From assembly GCA_964520525.1 (NCBI GenBank), contig CAZFNR010000006.1, positions 17,035 through 81,034 on the forward strand: 64,000 bases of DNA, read 5' to 3'. This document shows, in pieces, positions 62,101 through 64,000 of this stretch. The notes beneath the pieces are model-generated. The model did no database searches, was not told where the DNA came from, and worked only from the letters and a program-made list of their open reading frames with translations. Origin of the DNA: JAJPXC01 sp964520525 (GTDB lineage Bacteria > Bacteroidota > Bacteroidia > Bacteroidales > Muribaculaceae). Within the stretch, counting starts at the first letter, position 1; every line of letters starts with the position of its first letter. The translations under genes and the position numbers were made by a program.

Positions 62101-63758
62101 GAATTTGATTTACCGGCGGCTGACGAAACGCCGTCGGCAGTGGCTACAACTTCATAATAAGCCTGTTGGGGACCAACGGGTTGAGTAATCACCTCACTAA
62201 ATGTAGTGTCGGTGGTGCTTGCGACTGCCACGCTACCATCATGCCGAGTTACTTTGTAAGTGAGATCTTCCGTATTAATATAGCCTCCGTCAACCGCCGC
62301 TTTCACTGAAGGCCAGGAAAGAGACATTGTGCCGTCTATATAATTGAAATCAAGCACTGGGACTGGAGTTGATGGAGTTTTTGGGCCACACCACATGTTG
62401 TCGAGATAACGTTTTTGACCGTCACCGTTATCGTTTGACGCATATACGACAAACTGGTAGTTCCCGGCCGCGGGGAGTGTAACGTCGATTTTGACGCTGT
62501 CGCCGTAGGCTACATTTTGTTTTGACCCTATAACAGTTTCATTGCCGAGCACGGTGATGTCGACGTTGCCTACTCCGGGTTGGCCGTCGTAGGTGGTCGC
62601 CGGTGCGATGAGAGTGATTTTACCGGTCAAAGCGGTACCTGTGAAATGCGCTGAAACATTTTGGCACGCCGCCGGAACATCATCATCTAAAAAACGAAGA
62701 GTCTTACTCAAGCCGGCAACGCTTAAGCCATCTGTAAGTTCGATAAGAGGAGTGGCTTCGGCGGTTGCGAGGTCAACCTTGTATATCAACGACTTGCCAT
62801 CTGATTGGGCAACATTCCAATACATTTCATCAGTAACCGGGTCGATATACGCACCTGCGTCATAGGCCGATTCGGCGTCAACATTCCCGACGAGAGTCAT
62901 CGCCGCAGTGTTTTTGTTGACTTTATAAAGTCTGTTCTCCCTGACGACAAGTGTTGGATACTGAGATTCAAAAGAGACATCATAACCGATACCAATGCAA
63001 TACAATTGTCCTTTGCTATCGGCAGTCAAAGCAGTGAACGACTTAAACTCTCCCAAAAGTGTTGCATTAATATTTCCAATCGGCTCGCAAGTCACGCCGC
63101 TGGGCGTATAGGACATCTTAACGAGGCACATTCCAGCATAATTTTCCGAATAATTAAGGCTATATACGCAACTGTCGGACGGGTTAAAAGTAGGCACTAT
63201 CGGATAGGAGCTTAGGTTATTGACATGAATCGTGTTAACCTTATGCTGCACCGACATATCATAGACATCAATCACGCCATCGAACGACCCGGATTGGCCA
63301 TTATAATCTCTTGAAAAATAGAAATATTCACCGAGATAAACTCCACCGAACCCATTAGTAGTCTGGTCGCCCGCAAACACAAAAGAGCTTGCGCCACTGG
63401 TCGTCGGCAGATTGTAATAACCGCACTGAGCTTTACCGCTCGCAATATCATTGCTATTGAGCGACCACCCGCTCAGATTGATGGGCAAAGTGTCGGTGAG
63501 TTGCAGGGACGAGACACGCTTTTGATGCGACGCTTTTCTGACGCTAACATCGGCATTCCCACCCCGATAAAACAGAGATAAAGATTGCGTTTGGGATTTT
63601 TTTTGTTTCTCCGACGATTTTGGAGTTTCGGTCTTCGCCAGCAAACTCGACATCCAGTCGGCACCTCCCTTGTTGACACTGAGTTGTGCCATCATCAGGC
63701 TCAACCCGGCCGCAACCGTCAACGCAACCGAAGCGATTAGGGTTGACACTCTTTTCAT
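59118..63758 (-). CDS. Large secreted multi-domain adhesin-like protein with T9SS sorting tail
   Basis: A 1546-residue surface protein with no recognisable catalytic motif. Signal peptide about 1-24. A propeller-like region covers about 90-350. Then fibronectin-type modules alternate with three jellyroll modules of the choice-of-anchor J / cleaved-adhesin kind, near 560-700, 935-1100 and 1245-1400. Each contains a W-x-x-x-D or V-D-D-W core, and the last ends with GYGLFIDDVTFTP. A CARDB-like module lies near 1115-1210. The C-terminal GVYIVRAGSTVAKIVVK is a T9SS type A signal. The overall plan resembles hemagglutinin parts of Porphyromonas gingipains. Ligand unknown. Confidence 0.78.
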   Translation of the reverse strand: MKRVSTLIASVALTVAAGLSLMMAQLSVNKGGADWMSSLLAKTETPKSSEKQKKSQTQSLSLFYRGGNADVSVRKASHQKRVSSLQLTDTLPINLSGWSLNSNDIASGKAQCGYYNLPTTSGASSFVFAGDQTTNGFGGVYLGEYFYFSRDYNGQSGSFDGVIDVYDMSVQHKVNTIHVNNLSSYPIVPTFNPSDSCVYSLNYSENYAGMCLVKMSYTPSGVTCEPIGNINATLLGEFKSFTALTADSKGQLYCIGIGYDVSFESQYPTLVVRENRLYKVNKNTAAMTLVGNVDAESAYDAGAYIDPVTDEMYWNVAQSDGKSLIYKVDLATAEATPLIELTDGLSVAGLSKTLRFLDDDVPAACQNVSAHFTGTALTGKITLIAPATTYDGQPGVGNVDITVLGNETVIGSKQNVAYGDSVKIDVTLPAAGNYQFVVYASNDNGDGQKRYLDNMWCGPKTPSTPVPVLDFNYIDGTMSLSWPSVKAAVDGGYINTEDLTYKVTRHDGSVAVASTTDTTFSEVITQPVGPQQAYYEVVATADGVSSAAGKSNSFVIGATPQTPPYKSIFIEDALKSWTIIDANKDGKTWEPGMNNMVIEYNPIRVMDDWLITPPMELKAGLIYKVNVAARCYNSILPERFEVKLGNQPKIESMTDMVIDTTTVDKTSTTTYSGSVAPDADGRYYIGIHGISRSDKYYLYIDELSVEGGDNPTAPVAPVVLSAKANPQNPYVADFAIVAPTKNYQGQDLDSLTKLEVYRSPGTLVKTIDNPAPGDTIAFSDTVTVIGDYTYTFVAYNADGRGGDVSKDVHFGYARPQNVANAVARRTDELGELQLSWSPVEYDVNGLKFDAPCSYKLYIHDDNYGNWAQYNDMSTDTVRTIQFPPSTPTIPLFMVSAYFDSKESDEPLLIDPVPVGKPLNSVVETFANRSYDGVWLPYNDENSYVVIYTANDANNAVQSSDNGSGFLVFAGRNSTQSTANIQSALVSLEETQSPVVTFDLFNLFPAVGMPSTAVDSNLVVVSARTLNDYEWKTIYSKTVAEVCGDSEGWTKVMVDMSAYKDSVVQIKIGSDLRSEDMSMSMSIIDHITVGDYADKDLAIYNVKAPSRVKTGDSFTIEAQVANAGMSTIDEYALQLYADGKLVDELPGDTLVMMGRATHTFDVTMPRFATDSVVYTVKAIYDLDENPDNNVADIVVNAITSTLPKVTNLTATQTAGTVTLSWVEPEYTDQGPLTEITEGFENGIALDNTYGDWTFIDVDQTQLVEIDGWFDKYDNKGSFWIWDTDVLNVDYSLANNHTSKKFIFSMCRKDFGKVDDWAVSPPLGGQEQTVKFYAASMNEGYADSLEVLYSTVDTIAVTDFSTLEGWPIKVPNGWTQYSVDLPAGAAFFALRDMTTNGYGLFIDDVTFTPANFPLNLVLVGYNIYRDGERLNPLPVQNCSYVDDTPETTASSLYTVTAVYERHGESAGVNYEFIATGVENIAADRHVTITQQGGDLVISNAEGLDITVAVASGMTLYRGRATSSRTAVGVVPGVYIVRAGSTVAKIVVK

Positions 63759-63905
63759 ATTCCTTAAATACCGGTTTCTGTTTGTTTAGTCGACAACGGG
63801 CCGAAACCTTTTTACTCGTCGCCGCTTTTGAGTTAGATTATTCTCAAAAACAAAATGGAACAAGCCAGATTTCGATTAAATCATGCCAAGCAATTTATTT
63901 TACGA

Positions 63906-63913
63906 CAAAGATA
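63906..63913 (-). promoter_or_regulatory. -7 promoter element of the adhesin-like gene
   Basis: TATCTTTG on the minus strand, 147 nt upstream of the start codon. No clean -33 TTTG. The rest of 63759-64000 is AT-rich with no gene seen. Confidence 0.5.
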
Positions 63914-64000
63914 ATTTATTTTCACAAAAACAGCATTTTTTTCGAAAAAACACAAGTCCAGCCCACAATAAAAAGATTTTGAAACACGCATATGTGGTGA

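Noticed and set aside
1..64000. tRNA, rRNA, CRISPR arrays, insertion sequences, phage genes or conjugative elements
   Set aside because: I looked for T-loop motifs, clustered short repeats, and transposase, integrase or relaxase ORFs and found none. Apart from the amylase duplication no long repeat was noticed by eye.

Overview
The window looks like a chromosomal segment from an anaerobic gut Bacteroidales bacterium, probably close to Muribaculaceae. The basis for this is: Bacteroidetes-type promoters (TTTG, about 19-20 nt, TAnnTTTG) before many genes; no Shine-Dalgarno pattern at the starts; three secreted proteins ending in a type IX secretion (T9SS) sorting tail; a GldB-like lipoprotein; the Bacteroidales two-component pair RprX/RprY; a complete Na+-NQR operon; and a two-subunit methylmalonyl-CoA mutase. 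I see no tRNA, rRNA, CRISPR array, insertion sequence or phage gene. The family placement is inference.

Layout. 1-4.6 kb (minus): a macAB/tolC-like efflux operon (ATPase, two permeases, membrane fusion protein, TolC-like protein cut by the window edge). 4.8-5.1 kb: an intergenic stretch with a consensus promoter, strong long-range RNA pairing and a terminator, read here as a non-coding RNA gene. 5.2-8.1 kb: a secreted GH13 amylase containing an exact 198-bp tandem duplication. 8.2-23.2 kb (plus): lepA, nhaA, rprX-rprY, an SPFH protein, uvrB, a YgiQ-type radical SAM protein, dnaE and trxA. 23.3-28.3 kb (minus): ribBA, lptF/G-like permease, and a secreted PCMD/calycin-like T9SS protein. 28.4-31.3 kb (plus): a secreted Ntn-hydrolase, a GldB-like lipoprotein, a tiny coupled ORF and a thioredoxin-fold protein without CXXC. 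31.4-39.3 kb (minus): FKBP, TPR protein, gdhA, and exbB-exbD-exbD-tonB with a long leader. 39.7-46.1 kb (plus): nqrABCDEF plus a lipocalin-like lipoprotein. 46.2-63.8 kb (minus): nucleoside phosphorylase, dprA, thioesterase, nrdDG, a phosphoethanolamine-transferase-like enzyme with an Omp85-like barrel, methylmalonyl-CoA mutase, and a 1546-residue surface adhesin-like protein.

How the parts connect. The respiratory sodium pump (NQR), a Na+/H+ antiporter (NhaA) and the RprXY system form a plausible sodium-homeostasis set. The rprX and nqrA promoter regions share two sequence blocks that I propose as a candidate RprY operator. ExbB/ExbD/TonB, the T9SS cargo, the amylase and the PCMD protein fit surface glycan use. 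Methylmalonyl-CoA mutase fits propionate/succinate fermentation, and NrdDG fits anaerobic growth. The most useful new leads are the structured RNA at 4.8-5.1 kb, the exact internal duplication in the amylase, the shared rprX/nqrA upstream blocks, and the long leader of the exbB operon.
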